A DNA stretch of 64,000 nucleotides from Porogramme epimiltina (Eukaryota; Basidiomycota; Agaricomycetes; Polyporales; Polyporaceae). A program made the position numbers and the translations under genes. Under the pieces are notes generated by a model. It was not told the origin of the DNA. It worked only from the letters and a program-made list of their open reading frames with translations, and did no database searches. Every line of letters starts with the position of its first letter. The first letter of the stretch is position 1. The stretch is from assembly GCA_900155495.1 (NCBI GenBank), contig FTLJ01000246.1, positions 1 through 64,000 on the forward strand, in the 5' to 3' direction. Below, one piece after another: positions 11,291 through 22,755 of this stretch.

Positions 11291-11942
11291 GAAGTATAAC
11301 ACTCCACATCAGCTAGCTGCACATATAAATTGCTAGCCATGATTCGCAGTGTGCAGTACAATGTGCGCGGCGCAGGTATGGTGCGATAGCCAACTTTGTA
11401 TACGACCTTCCCTACTAGGTTACCGGACTAAATCCTACTACTATTGGGCGATCCTCGAGATACCGTGCGTGACAAACTTGAAGCATCTGGAAGACTCCTC
11501 CAAGCCGTTAGTATAGTAACCTCCTCGCGCAACCTCGTAAGGCGAGGTGTGTCTCGGAGGAGGAACGTATAAAAGGTATCTAGTGCTCATCATTGGCGTG
11601 AACCTAGGCACTAGGATAGCGAGGCCGGGCCGGGCCCAACTTTGCGCGAGGCATGCGCGTCGCGACTCACTTATCTCCGGGGTCACCAGGGCGCAAGTGA
11701 GGATGTCGGGACTCGGTTATGGTTGAAATTTGAAACGTTGACATCTCGTCTTCAGGGCAGGGTGCAGTGGAGCGCTCACCGTGTTGAATTTACACCTCAA
11801 CCCGGCAATCGGCAATTGCCGCCGTGTCTTTCTCATAACGCCTCACGCTGCACGGCTGCAGCGATTAAGGTACGCTGCTGAGCTCTAAAGGTCTGGCGGC
11901 TATGTGTATGCGCTGACGATCATAAACGGTAGCATTGTTCAC
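10830..11942. other. Intergenic region between type A unit 2 and type B copy 2
   Basis: Divergent spacer holding the 5' flank of the type A gene (to about 11290) and the upstream region of the type B copy (from about 11783). A 5' UTR intron is likely at 11870-11932, with gtacgctgc as donor and cggtag as acceptor. No other gene seen. Confidence 0.45.
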
Positions 11943-13715
11943 ATGGGACAGAACCTTCCTATTGCCGGCACCGGGCCACCTGTCGACGTCGCCCAACGTT
12001 GTGTCTTCAGTCTTGAGGAGTGCAAACGATACCAGGCCCAGAACTCCACCGTACCAATCAATCGCGTACCAAAAGAGGTGCTTTCCAACGTGTTCGAAAC
12101 ATACATCCACATGTGTGAGACCCCCGGCTTTAATCGTCGCTGGAACCATGTCAAGACACCATGGTTCAATATCTTCCATGTGTGCACTTACTGGTACGAT
12201 CTACTCGCCCACACTCCGGCACATTGGAAAACAATCTACGTCGGACACTCCGTGGAATGGCTGGACCTATGCCTCTCCCGCTCCGCTTCAGCCTCCCTAG
12301 ACATATATTTCGTCAAGTCATATAAAGTTCCTACAGTCCTGTTAGAGCGCCTCGTCCCCCACGCACAACGCATCCAAATCATCATGTTTGACTTAATCCC
12401 TAGTGAGATTCTACCGCATATCGCAGACTTGCTGTGCCGCGACATGCCTACACTTACAACTCTACACCTCGATCGACGCCGCATGAGGAATGGACCAACC
12501 CCCCCTCTGAATGCCATCCTTCCCTTATTGGACGTTCACATCAACTTCGGTAACATTTTTCCGAAGCTCACAACTATCATCCTTGTCCACTTCAGTATCC
12601 CTCGCGACACGCTCGCGCTTTGCCGTCTGCGTGAGCTCGAGTTGAATGCATGTTTTTTGGACATGTCCTTCAACAATTTCATACACGCCATTCAAGGTCA
12701 ATGCGAAGCTCTACAACGCCTTTCACTTACCTCCATCTTCGATCGCCTCCATGACACCCCGAAATCGTCGACCCATCTCCGCTCGAATGCCCCGGCTACC
12801 CTACATCGCCTGCGCTCAGTCTACCTCAAAGACAACACAGCGAGCACGACATCGACATTCTTAAAGTCAAGATTAAAGGGGAACGCGACGGCACGGAGCC
12901 GAGCAATGGCCTCGCACCAGTCCTCCCATGTCATCCTTCAATCACCTTCCCCGTCTTCTCCGCGTTAACCTTCGCCAGTTTTCATACTCGCGATTTCGAA
13001 AAATTCTTCCTTTCTGGCGGGTTTACCTTCGACTCGTCCTTCCCATTGTTCACACCGGCCAAAGTTCTTCTTAATTGGGGGGATCAATACACTCGGGGCC
13101 GACTCAGGGACCTCACTCACCTGCTCCACAATGCTCCCCTGAAGGGCTTCAAGTTGGAGATCGCTTCCCCCGACCATTTTACGGACGTTCGGGACCCAAC
13201 GGCGTGGCTTGATGTATTCACGGCCTTCCCTCAGTTAGAAACCTTCCACGTGGTTTACTTCTCCGAATCACTCGGGAATCCGGAGCCATTGAATGCATTG
13301 TGGTCGGGACTCGGTAGAGCCTCCTCCGTGGGACAGGATGAACAGGATATCGGATTCGAGGCTGGACACCGACGACCCCTGCATCCCTGTTTACGCCACA
13401 TCGAATTTGAACTGATTCAGTGGCCATTTGATCTTACCGAGGACATATTTGACTTCACGACACAAGGAATGCTCCAATACCTGCGCGAACGCGCCGCGAT
13501 GGGGGCTCGCTTGGAATTCTTCAAGTGCGAGTGGACTTTTCCGTCATCATCTTACGAGAGGTTTCCAATCGAGGAGATGAAGCGTGCCTTCCTGGAGCTC
13601 CTTCGGTCGGAAGAATTGGCCACGGAAATCTTGATCGAGTAATTGGGCCTTTGGGCAAGATGGTATGTTGGCTTGTGTCATCTCCAGGGGTAGCACTCAT
13701 CATATCCGTGATAGA
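11783..13715 (+). repeat. Type B F-box duplicon, copy 2
   Basis: Second copy of the type B unit, matching about 4793-6765 including non-coding flanks on both sides. With the two type A units between them, the local order is B-A-A-B. Confidence 0.55.
11943..13642 (+). pseudogene. F-box protein, type B copy 2, broken by a deletion
   Basis: The start is the ATG at 11943, equivalent to the sister start at 4962. The F-box is at about residues 35-98 (PINRVPKEVLSNVF, FHVCTYWYDLL, TPAHWKTI). The first frame is good to 12863. Homology then continues from 12866 in another frame, through 'gaacgcgacggc' (12881), to the stop at 13640-13642. Compared with the sister gene, 28 nt are missing between 12863 and 12866 (it has about ten residues, SSFILPAANT, in that gap), which explains the shift. 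A 28-nt loss is hard to explain as a base-calling error, so this copy looks like a genuine pseudogene. A truncated product of about 340 residues with an intact F-box could still be made. Confidence 0.82.
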
Positions 13716-14032
13716 AGGCACTATCCATGAACGCCCAAAGAGTATGTTGTATAGTAGAGTTCTCCGTCTTTCAGATATTCCCCTTGCGCCCCCTCTGATG
13801 CATACTTTGTACAGATTAGTTTCTACTGTGGTTTCGGCGTAGGAAGATCACCAAGTTCGTGCATACTATACTGGATTCGGTCACATGCGGTACGAATGGC
13901 GGAGTGGCGAAGTATGTCCTCGCATAGAATATGATTTGATTTGATACATACGGAGTGCCTCGAAAACTCATTGGCGCTGTAGAGATGACAGGGACAAACA
14001 TCCACCATATCCTCGTCACGATAAAGTTAGAA
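13643..14032. other. Intergenic, convergent 3' ends
   Basis: Spacer between convergent F-box copies. The first 75 bp are type B duplicon flank. The rest is AT-richer sequence with no gene seen. Confidence 0.5.
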
Positions 14033-15635
14033 TCAATCATCAAAGAAGTATTCGAACGAATCCACGAGGTTCTTAATGTCCGCAATGACGTCTTCCATCT
14101 CGTCCTCAAAGTCGTCGGGATCCATATCCAACCCGCCAAACAACATGCCCACGTACTTCAGCCGTGGCGCTTGTTTATCTTCTCTGTTAGATAACCCCGA
14201 GGCGACCGCGTCGAGCAGCCCCTCCTCGAGGTCGACGTTCAACAGTTCAATCGTCTCCAGTTTTGGCAGCACCGCGAGCGGCGGGTCTTCCGGCGCCTGC
14301 CCTTGCGCGTACTTCGGCTTGCGTCCGAGGCTGTGGAAGAGGGACGTCGGCGCGCCTGCTCCGTTGCTCCGCAGCTCGCGGACGTCCGGGAACGCGGTGA
14401 ACAGCTCGACCCAGTCCGCGCGGGGCATGGTCCAAAAGTGGGCCATGACGTCGATAGCGGTCAACGGCGCTGTGGCGAAGATGCGCGCGAACGCCTTCGT
14501 GCAGTGGTGGAGCCGCCCGGAGACCTTGTTCACGGGGAAGAGCCGCTCGGGGAGCTTGAGCGTGATGCGTGGGCAGGCGCGGTCGGACGAGGAGGGGTCT
14601 GGCTGGGTGACGCGTCCCACGAGCTTGGTCCCCGTGAAGAAGTTCTTGATCGAGGCGCTGTTGACCGCTTTGAGGATGGGGAGCCCACTGCTGTCGCTGG
14701 GGAGCAGAGATTCGAACAGTGCGATGATGTCGACTTGGGGACTCGGGCGAGCCCACACACTGAGGCGAATAGTTGTGGTCTCCGGGAAGGAATAAAAAGA
14801 GAGGAAGAAAGCAATATGTGGAGGGTGGTCGTGAAGGACAAGTTTCTTGAGTCGCGACGCCCGCCGCGTGGTGGGGGGAGAAACGTTGGGCGCGTTGTCA
14901 AGGTACTTTGAAAGAATGCGGTAGAGGCGAAGCTCTTCGAGCTGGGAGCACTCGTCGAGCAGATCTAGAAGGGCGTCGAAGGTGGATGGGCCCTTCTTTC
15001 CGAGAGCACAGAAACGCAGGTCGAGAACTTGGAGTTGTTTGAAAATAGCAATGTCGGTGAACATCAAACGCGACATGCGGATGGCGCGGAGGGAAGGAAA
15101 CCTCTGCGGAAGAAACGCTAGTTTCCTACTGGGAGGAGCATCCATGGAGGATAGATACTTCAGCGTCTACGGCTTGGAGCTCGATGAGTGAAGGCATGTC
15201 GAGCTTGAGGAGAGTAATAGGGATGTCGTCGGGGAGATGGAGGCTTCGAATGAATGCGGACCGAGGGGTAATAGAGGGGAGTACCCTAGCCGTGAGCTCT
15301 GACGATGCGATGAGAATATCCAGCGGGACGGTTTGTGGAATGAGGGAGAGGACGCGATCGAGCCATTTTGAGAACCTGGGCTTGACGACATCTATTGTAT
15401 GCCACAGCGTAGGGGTAGCAAGCGCGACCTGGAGCCAGTGCCGACACACGCGTAGCACGTAGATCCACTTGAATGGGTATCTCCTTCTTGGTCGTTTCGA
15501 GTGGCGGTCGACATAGAGAGGGGAATGTGCGAAGGCGTGCCATATAAGCACGGTCGAAAGGAGTTCATCGGGTAAGCCTTCGATCGGACTGCCGGTGGCC
15601 GCTGCCGGGCGACTGTGCGCTGATATGGCTTGCAT
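14033..15635 (-). pseudogene. F-box protein, type D, one frameshift
   Basis: The N-terminal frame starts at an ATG at 15635, just after a possible intron acceptor (cttacccag). It shows an F-box at about residues 18-80: GLPDELLSTVL, YVLRVCRHWLQVA, TPTLWHTI. At about 15147 it hits a stop, while homology to the intact gene at 59898-61511 continues one base over (PPSRKLAF matches IPSRKLAF) and stays open to the stop at 14033-14035. One extra base near 'tatctatcctccatgg' (minus strand) explains the switch. The C-terminus ends in an acidic stretch with many Asp and Glu. It could be a recent pseudogene or an assembly error. A spliced form is unlikely because the sister gene is uninterrupted here. 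Confidence 0.72.
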
Positions 15636-17151
15636 AGACTGGCAACTGGGTAAGTTCAAGCTGTAAAGGTAAATTCTACAGTGTGACGTACAATATCTAG
15701 CGATAATCAAGGCGCCAGGAGTCGCCGAAATGACAGAGATAAAAGGGTTGGCGCTGTCGCCTGGTGTGTGTAGGAATCGATAGCGTCGGAACTCCAAGCA
15801 GGGCCACAGCTCTTCAGAGCCCTTTAGGCTGCTAACGAGTTGATCAGGGCCACGATACAGACAAGCATACGTTGAACAGGCCTGCTTACAGTGGATCGTG
15901 GAGAGTAGAGAGTTCAAAGCAGCCCTTGATCTGCACTGCACGGAGCGTCGACGTTCAGAGATAAGAGTATGAGCTCGCAGCGGAGTCCGAGTTTGATCGA
16001 TCCGTCTGATTCCCACTGGACGACGGCAATGGCTTCCTGGTGCCTGACTCACCACTTTGGGAATGCGACTCGGGAGGTCGCGTGTGCACGTGGGGACGCG
16101 ACGCGACACGTTGTGTCACAGTCACGTGCCATATGACGGTGACAGGATCTCTCTGTGAACGGCGAACGCTCCGACTCGGATTCGGCGGCGGAACTCTACG
16201 CTTTGTCCTCCTCCCCGTTCTACTTTCTTTTCACCTTGAATCTCCACAGAACTCGCGGTGATCACTTGGAGTCAATCGCCAAATTGGTATCCCACAGCTC
16301 GACATTGAAGTCTAATCCTCCGACTGCGGCCAGGGGGCTCATGAGTCATGTCCTGAAGGCTGAAGGCTGACCCTTTCAACTCCTACGGCATGGCGGAGGA
16401 TAACATTGGTGAAACCTTGGTCATTGTACGTGTACATGCATGCACGTCTCTCACCTGATATCTAACCCAATCACTTCGCCCCTCGATATAGTCTTACAAC
16501 GCAACAATTCTCTCTGCACGAGAGTCGTGAGGATCCTCCTCGGACGTCCCCGGGCCGTACCACCAGGAAGCCTGTCCGAGGTCAGGAAGCGATTTCTAGG
16601 TGACGTGCAAGTTTTCAAACTATCAGGTAAGACCCTTTCATGCTACAGGGATGTATCGGTGTGTTGATGGTGCGAAAAGGATATGCCTATAGAAACAGCT
16701 CAACACTGGCGCCGCGAAAGGAGTTTGGATGCAGGTTCAGATGGGTTATTAGGACGGCTGGATTGTGCATTGACGTATCTATGTTGGTGTGTCTGGTCCT
16801 CTCAACACGATCATCCGATGAGCGACTGATGCTAGAGACAGCTGCTCAGACCCCAATTACTGCCACCGCTCGCCACAGCGTGTGTTTTCTTCTGACGGTG
16901 AGTAGCGAGTGTTCATTTCATGACGGAAGCACAGTGGGCTGAACGGAGCTCCGCGGGTCTCGCTTATAACGCCACATAGCCTTGGCGCCATAAGGATCGA
17001 TCGGCAAACTAGAGTCATGCAATGAGATGCTAGTATGAGTCATTACATCAGGACGAGCAACACCCTCCTATAAATGCAGCAGGTGAAGTCGTTGCATCTA
17101 TCGTCCAACGGATCTTGAGGCCCTCCTAACACTGATCCCTTCGTAGCGACT
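15636..17151. other. Intergenic region
   Basis: Upstream regions of the type D F-box copy and of the GNAT gene, which are divergent. The minus-strand frame extending the F-box copy to 16109 has no support upstream of the 15635 ATG and may be an upstream exon or leader. No gene recognised. Confidence 0.4.
17035..17074 (+). promoter_or_regulatory. GNAT gene promoter: TGAGTCA site and TATA box
   Basis: TATAAA at 17069-17074 lies about 80 nt upstream of the ATG at 17152. A TGAGTCA heptamer (17036-17042), the core bound by Gcn4/AP-1 bZIP factors, lies just upstream. The surrounding 51 bp resemble 4491-4541, which also carries TGAGTCA. Confidence 0.45.
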
Positions 17152-17937
17152 ATGTCTCAAGGTTTCGTCAACAACTACACTCCCGCGCAGGAGTCGACGC
17201 TCCCCGAGTCCGAGCTCTACGGCCCAACCCCGTACGACGTCAACTTTGCCTATCCCCTTCACGAGGAGACGCTTCAAACCCCGCGGCTCAAGATCGTCCC
17301 CTTCATCCCCTCCATCCACGCCGAGACGTACTGGGCACACGTCGGGCACCGCCCAGAGCTTTTCCAGTACTATCCCTTCCTCTCGCGCACGCTCCCCGAG
17401 TTCCTCACGTGGCTCGAGCTGAGGCAGCGCCGCAATCCGCACCATATCTTCTTCGCCGTCATCGACCGCACGCGCCCCGACCCCGCGCACCCGGCCTGGG
17501 GCGGCTCCCTTGCAGGCGTGGTCGACTTTTGCAACGCCGCGCCCGCCAACCTCGGGACGGAAATCAGCCACGTCGTCGTCTTCCCCGAGTTCCACCACAC
17601 GCACGTCGCGAAGGAGATGGTCGGCCTCCTCCTCCGCTACCTCCTCCAACTCCCCAGCGCGTCGCCACCCGGGCTCGGGTTCCGGCGGGTGCAGTGGCGT
17701 GCCCACCCGGGGAACGCGCCGTCGATCGGGCTCGCGGAGCGGATGGGGTTCAGGCGGGATGGGTTGCTGCGGTGGATGTGGGTGCTACCGGACGCCCTGG
17801 CGCACATGGGGGACGAAGGTCGGAAGGGGGACCCGGTGGATGGGAGGAGCGGGCGGCATACGGTCATACTGTCGGTGTGCTGGGATGATTGGGAGGGCGG
17901 TGTGGGGGACAAAGTCGAGGCTCTGCTGTGTAGGTAA
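17152..17937 (+). CDS. GNAT-family N-acetyltransferase (RimJ/RimL-like)
   Basis: Intronless gene of 261 residues. It should transfer an acetyl group from acetyl-CoA to an amine; the acceptor is unknown. Family marks are an opening strand LQTPRLKIVPF (41-51), a central strand GSLAGVVDF (118-126), and GTEISHVVVFPEFHHTHVAKEM (135-156, cofactor-binding segment with the loop before the helix). Motif B follows at about 183-202, with Asn188, Ser191, Ala195-Glu196 and Gly199-Phe200. This order is that of the ribosomal-protein-acetyltransferase-like branch common in fungi, which often has small-molecule substrates. No signal peptide. Codon use is strongly GC-ending, more so than in the F-box genes around it. 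The start is the first ATG, 83 nt after a TATA box. Confidence 0.85.
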   Translation: MSQGFVNNYTPAQESTLPESELYGPTPYDVNFAYPLHEETLQTPRLKIVPFIPSIHAETYWAHVGHRPELFQYYPFLSRTLPEFLTWLELRQRRNPHHIFFAVIDRTRPDPAHPAWGGSLAGVVDFCNAAPANLGTEISHVVVFPEFHHTHVAKEMVGLLLRYLLQLPSASPPGLGFRRVQWRAHPGNAPSIGLAERMGFRRDGLLRWMWVLPDALAHMGDEGRKGDPVDGRSGRHTVILSVCWDDWEGGVGDKVEALLCR

Positions 17938-18364
17938 ATGGGTCTTATAGAGAAGTGATAGGTAACCGGGTCTGTGCGTGTCCCTCGAAATGTAGGGAGT
18001 GTGTACGTTGGCACTTGGGTCTGTGATAATGTATGATAACTACTAGAGAGTGACAAGTAATACGCTGCACTATTTCGAATACGGATAATTCGACACGCAG
18101 GATTCGTATGCCAAGGGGTACCTGCTATACTACTATGTACATGAAGACTGTGGCTTAGACTCGGCCGGTAATGGTACCAGTCATCGGAAAGGACAAATAT
18201 ACATATGACGGTGTTAACGCGGTTACGCTAATCTTCAGTCCGTGCTGCACCGTGCAGGCTTGACAGTGCATAGGCAGACTCCTTGTGGTCGCATCTGGGA
18301 AACTTGACGTCAGCGGCCTTACCCCCTGCGAGTGAGAACCGGGAGCACACAGCACACGCACCGT
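17938..18364. other. Intergenic, convergent 3' ends
   Basis: 3' regions of the GNAT gene (plus) and the next F-box gene (minus). No gene seen. Confidence 0.5.
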
Positions 18365-20161
18365 TCACACGTCCCCACTGCCCCTACATTTCTGATACCT
18401 AAGTTTCCCCACCAGAGATTGAAAGCGCGGAAGGTACTTCTGTTCTAAGACCCCGAAGTTGTTCGACTTCACGAAAGAGTCGGCGGGGGTTAGATAGAGC
18501 TCTAGAATCTCCAATCGCGACCCCCTCTCTGAGCGGCTCTCTAGGCAAGCCGCAATGGTCCCGAGAAGCGAGTCTGTTGCGGTCACTCTTGTGGCTCCGT
18601 CGTCCACGCCCAAGTAGATGGCGGTGAGAAGGGGGCACGCGATGACGGCACGGCCGTCTGCCGGGCGGTCCAATGAGATCGAGGCACTGCGGAGTCCGGT
18701 GAAAAGCTCGTCTAGATATCCTCCGTCGGAGATGCGCAGACACTCGAGAAGCGGGAATGCCGTGAAGATGTCCCGCCAAGGAGCTTGAGAGGCATTGAGA
18801 AACCCCATGTTGAGCACGATGCTCCGGATCGGGGCCGTCCTAAACCCTTGTGCGAGAATGTGCAGGCAAGTCTCCGTGCTTGTGCGGCCACCAGAGTGGT
18901 GGATGTGGATGGAGGAGAGTGAGACGGCGGCTTGGGGAGCATTGTACCTCGTTTCCGGGGGCTGTGCTTGCCGGAGCGTTTGAAAGCCAGCTACGAAGCA
19001 TTCAACGATGCCTCCGGAAGCAAAGTTGATCCCGACATCGACGTCGCACACTGTGGGAACTATGGGGAAGGGCTCGACGCGTCCTGAGATGCTGTACCCC
19101 GGGAGGCCGTCTATAACAGTCTGTAGTCCGTCGGCTGCAATGGCGTCCTGGTCGATGATATTTTCAACAACGACGCGTGTGACTGGGGAAAGCGAGAGGG
19201 CAGAGAGGAACGTCGATGTTTGAGGATTTGTGTGGTATTTGAGGCTCAGATCGTGTAGAAGGGGCAGTGAGATCTGCTCGTACGCCATTGTCGTCGTTGG
19301 CGAGTCAGGAAAACCGCCTAGAGTGGCCGTGAGATGTAGCGTTTGTAGGCTTGTGCACGCTGTGAGACAGTCGAGGAACCGGCGGAAGGGGAGAGGTGAT
19401 TCGCAATCGGATAAGGTCAGTGTATGCAGCTGAGAGTAAAGGGCCGGCGCGGTGGGGCATACGGCTTGGCGCAGAGTAAGTCTTCGAAGCTTTGGGAGGC
19501 GCTTGGGAAGGAGCCGGAGATCTGTTCGGGGGGTGCGGCTTGGATAGATAGGGTGGTGAAAGCGAGGGGACATTTCCAGCTCTTCCAGAAGGGGCATGGG
19601 TCCGCTCCGTATCAAGGACGCGAACAGTTCTGAGATGCAGCCGCGAGTATCTTCATCATCCTCCAACGGGTCGACGATTTGAACTTCCAGATGCCGGATG
19701 CGATGAGAATGGGGGAGAAGAATTTGCACTTTTTCTAGAGTGGTGGTTTCGTCGTTGTCGAGGCAGTGTAAGTCTAATGTCGCCCCAGAAGAACGGTCCA
19801 AGACGAGTTTGATCCACGCGATGTTGCTTTTGGTGTCTATAAACTGCCATAAAGTCGGGGAAGTGAGAATGATGTCGCGCCATACACGGCAGACGGTGCA
19901 AAAATCCAGCCACGGAAGGCGTCCGATGGTGCCACGCGTATCGGAGTCGTCTCTCGTGAGTGCAAAGATATAGACGAGGGTTTCGTAGGGGAGCTGGTTG
20001 ATTGGGGAAATTGTATTGATAGATGTGTTCACGCGTGATAGTTCCTGGGAAAGCGTCTCATTCGTAGCTTCGATAGGGGAGATTCGGGCGAGAGTTGCGA
20101 CGTGCTGAATTGAACGCGGAGACCCAGGCAGGGGACCATCTTCCGGAGACATTGCTGACAT
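18365..20161 (-). CDS. F-box protein (intact, 598 aa)
   Basis: Intronless gene starting at the ATG at 20161 (MSAMSPEDG). A short helical stretch rich in Glu, Thr and Leu (about 30-50) precedes the F-box at about residues 54-110: INQLPYETLVYIF, DFCTVCRVWRDI, SPTLWQFI. The rest is a leucine-rich repeat-like C-terminal domain with blocks such as LPKLRRLTLRQA and LHTLTLSDCES, typical of F-box/RNI-like adaptors. It is more distant from types A and B than these are from each other, so it is a separate subfamily. The expected role is substrate recognition for an SCF ubiquitin ligase. The target is unknown. Confidence 0.85.
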   Translation of the reverse strand: MSAMSPEDGPLPGSPRSIQHVATLARISPIEATNETLSQELSRVNTSINTISPINQLPYETLVYIFALTRDDSDTRGTIGRLPWLDFCTVCRVWRDIILTSPTLWQFIDTKSNIAWIKLVLDRSSGATLDLHCLDNDETTTLEKVQILLPHSHRIRHLEVQIVDPLEDDEDTRGCISELFASLIRSGPMPLLEELEMSPRFHHPIYPSRTPRTDLRLLPKRLPKLRRLTLRQAVCPTAPALYSQLHTLTLSDCESPLPFRRFLDCLTACTSLQTLHLTATLGGFPDSPTTTMAYEQISLPLLHDLSLKYHTNPQTSTFLSALSLSPVTRVVVENIIDQDAIAADGLQTVIDGLPGYSISGRVEPFPIVPTVCDVDVGINFASGGIVECFVAGFQTLRQAQPPETRYNAPQAAVSLSSIHIHHSGGRTSTETCLHILAQGFRTAPIRSIVLNMGFLNASQAPWRDIFTAFPLLECLRISDGGYLDELFTGLRSASISLDRPADGRAVIACPLLTAIYLGVDDGATRVTATDSLLGTIAACLESRSERGSRLEILELYLTPADSFVKSNNFGVLEQKYLPRFQSLVGKLRYQKCRGSGDV

Positions 20162-22708
20162 TCTCGGGATTTGTGACTGTCATTAGATGGGTTATAATTC
20201 CAGTTAGCAAGATTCCTCGTGTTGGGATATTTCACGAGTCGCATATTTACCTGAGCGCCGAACCAGGTCCGAGGAATGGCCGAACTGTTCTGGTGTGTTG
20301 GAGGAATCGAGCGCGGCGTTGATACAAATTGTGGGAATGTTCAGGTTTCGAGGATGACGACTCCTAGCGTCTCAATGGGGAGCGACTGCAACAGTATCGA
20401 CGGGTTTGAGTGTCAGACCGGCGTCATTATGGGGACGAAGAAAATGACTCCGCACTGCGTTTAGCTGCCAACACACCTGTTCGCCAGCCACCACAAGGCA
20501 ATGTCCTAGGGGCTGGCAACGTACACAACCGGAGGGTTTCGAGTTTGCCCGCTTGAAAGGCCTAGTGCGAGCCACAGTCAACATATAAAATTGACACGAC
20601 GTCACGAAGTTTGCTTGAGTACGCGTCCTGTCACAATCACGTGATCGTGACATGCCCATTTGAGAAGCAAGTCGCACCCTTCCTTCAAGGATCGGCACGG
20701 CTTCTTGTCTCCTCGACACCGGTAATGGTTTCAGGTCGTTGGCATTTTCCATGAGAAACGCGTATATGGTTTGTATATGGGACAGTCGAGGGTAGGCATT
20801 GAATATATCTTTACACCCGAGTCACTATTTATTGAGCGACCGCCATACCCCCGCGCGCCTGTCCGTAGCGCGGATCCACATGTGATCCAATGCTTCCAGT
20901 ATGGACAGCAGTGCGCAGACACTTGCGTGGACGCACATCGGTGTCGTAACACTGCAACTGCGGTCCACCAAGTGGCGCTCCAAACACGTCCCAGAGGGGC
21001 TCGTGGTTGTTGTATCGCAAACGGTGGCTGTTGTGCTGCAGTAGGAGCTATTTCGGTGAATAGCATACAGGGTTATTGCACGAATTGCGACTAACCACGG
21101 AGATGGAAGTGCGGTAGGAGTGCGTGTCCCCGCTGCATCCGCCAGTACAACCGCCGTCAATGCCGCGAGGACCGCTGAGAACGTGCTTGCTGTGTTCGTG
21201 GACAGGGGGCCGGACGTGCGGTCGCCTAAGATGAGAAGGCCGCACGAAACGGAAGAGCCCCGTTATTCGAGTCGCGTGCAAAGGAGAAGACGCATCTCGA
21301 GCGCTACCAGGTATGCGATTCTCGAGTTGCTTCGACGTTAATATAGACCGCTCCATTTCGTGGTACATATCTCTTCTATGCCGTGTGACGACGTTGAACA
21401 AGCGGCATGTTTTTGAGCCAGTGAAGTAGTTACGTCAGTAAGCGTCACTGGAAGAGTTGAGGTAGGGAGCGAAGACTGACCATACCAAGTCAGAGGGGCG
21501 ACCCCAAAGAACGTAGATCATAGTTTTACTCGATATGAGATACGCGACTAGCTTCTCGCTGCGCCGCAAGCAGTACGGAACGTCGACCGTCTATGCGTAT
21601 AAAGTCAGAGAACAGGGACGTAGCTTTGTAACAAACATTAAGCTTACCGGTGCACTCATTACGGATTCAAAGGGCGCTTCGTGCTCTCCCATGGATACGG
21701 TGCGAAGCACACATTACATCCTGTGTTATAAGAAGTCGTGTGGCTGCTACGTCACCCGACAATGGTAAGTATCGCTGCTCCCTGGGAAAAGCGGAGGGGT
21801 GACTTACAAGACAGTGTGCCGGCGCGATGAAGCCTTCTGTTCGTTGTTGATGCAGAAGTGCAGCGACGAGAAGAAGAGGATATCACGACGTTGGGATCGG
21901 CGGGGGGAGGACAAGTCAGGCCCCATAGCGCGAAACATCCAGCCCGGCGATTATAGGAGCTACGATTGAGACAAACCGGGTTGAGGACGAAAGGCGCGAC
22001 GGTCGACGAGCACACATACCGTACACCCTATTTACACTCCTTTTGCTTGTTATCATCAAGAACGAGAGACGTTCAAAGAGGGACTGCGGTAATGGGAGGG
22101 GAGCGAATGCGTAAGCAACAAGGTCGCATCATCACGGTAGACGTCACGGGAGACGACAACTTGATCCAGGGTAGGAAAGAGTAGGGTTATGAGTGTAGTC
22201 GGGGGTAAATGTAGTGTTGAATGGTATGATGAACACCTAGGGCGGACACTTACCATTCCGAAGAGCGTTCCTACGGTCTTGACCTAGCGCATTGGGACCC
22301 TCTAGTTTGAAGCTCCACCCTAACAGACACGACCACGCAGCACTTCCGCAGCCTTTAAGGACCCTGATCCCCCTCCGCCTGTCCTACGACGTCTCAGCGA
22401 GATAGAGAGACGCGAAACGAGAGCGAGCGCACCATATTCGAAGCAGCATAGAAATTTCGCCATCTTGGGATGCGACTGGCGATGAACCGCAGTACCGAAG
22501 TGCGACCAGTGTGGACGCGATAGTGAACGCGGGTTGGGGGGTTGAAGGGTCGAAACTAGTTTGAAGAGAAACATATTGAGGGGAGAGTCAAATGTATGGG
22601 AGAGTCAACGGACGCGGCTGGGCTGCCCAGTGGAAGTCGGCGACCAAGCTCCCGGCGCTCTGAGGCTTCTGTGTCACTGCGGCATAGGGTGGCGTGAGGA
22701 ACTCAAAT

Positions 22709-22755
22709 GTTATTAACAAGGGTTGTTAATAACTTGTTAATAACCGGTTAGTAAC
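22709..22755. repeat. GTTAATAAC motif cluster, left
   Basis: GTTATTAAC at 22709-22717, GTTAATAAC at 22725-22733 and 22736-22744, and GTTAGTAAC at 22747-22755. The nonamer and its reverse complement alternate, in sharp contrast to the GC-rich surroundings. Confidence 0.6.
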
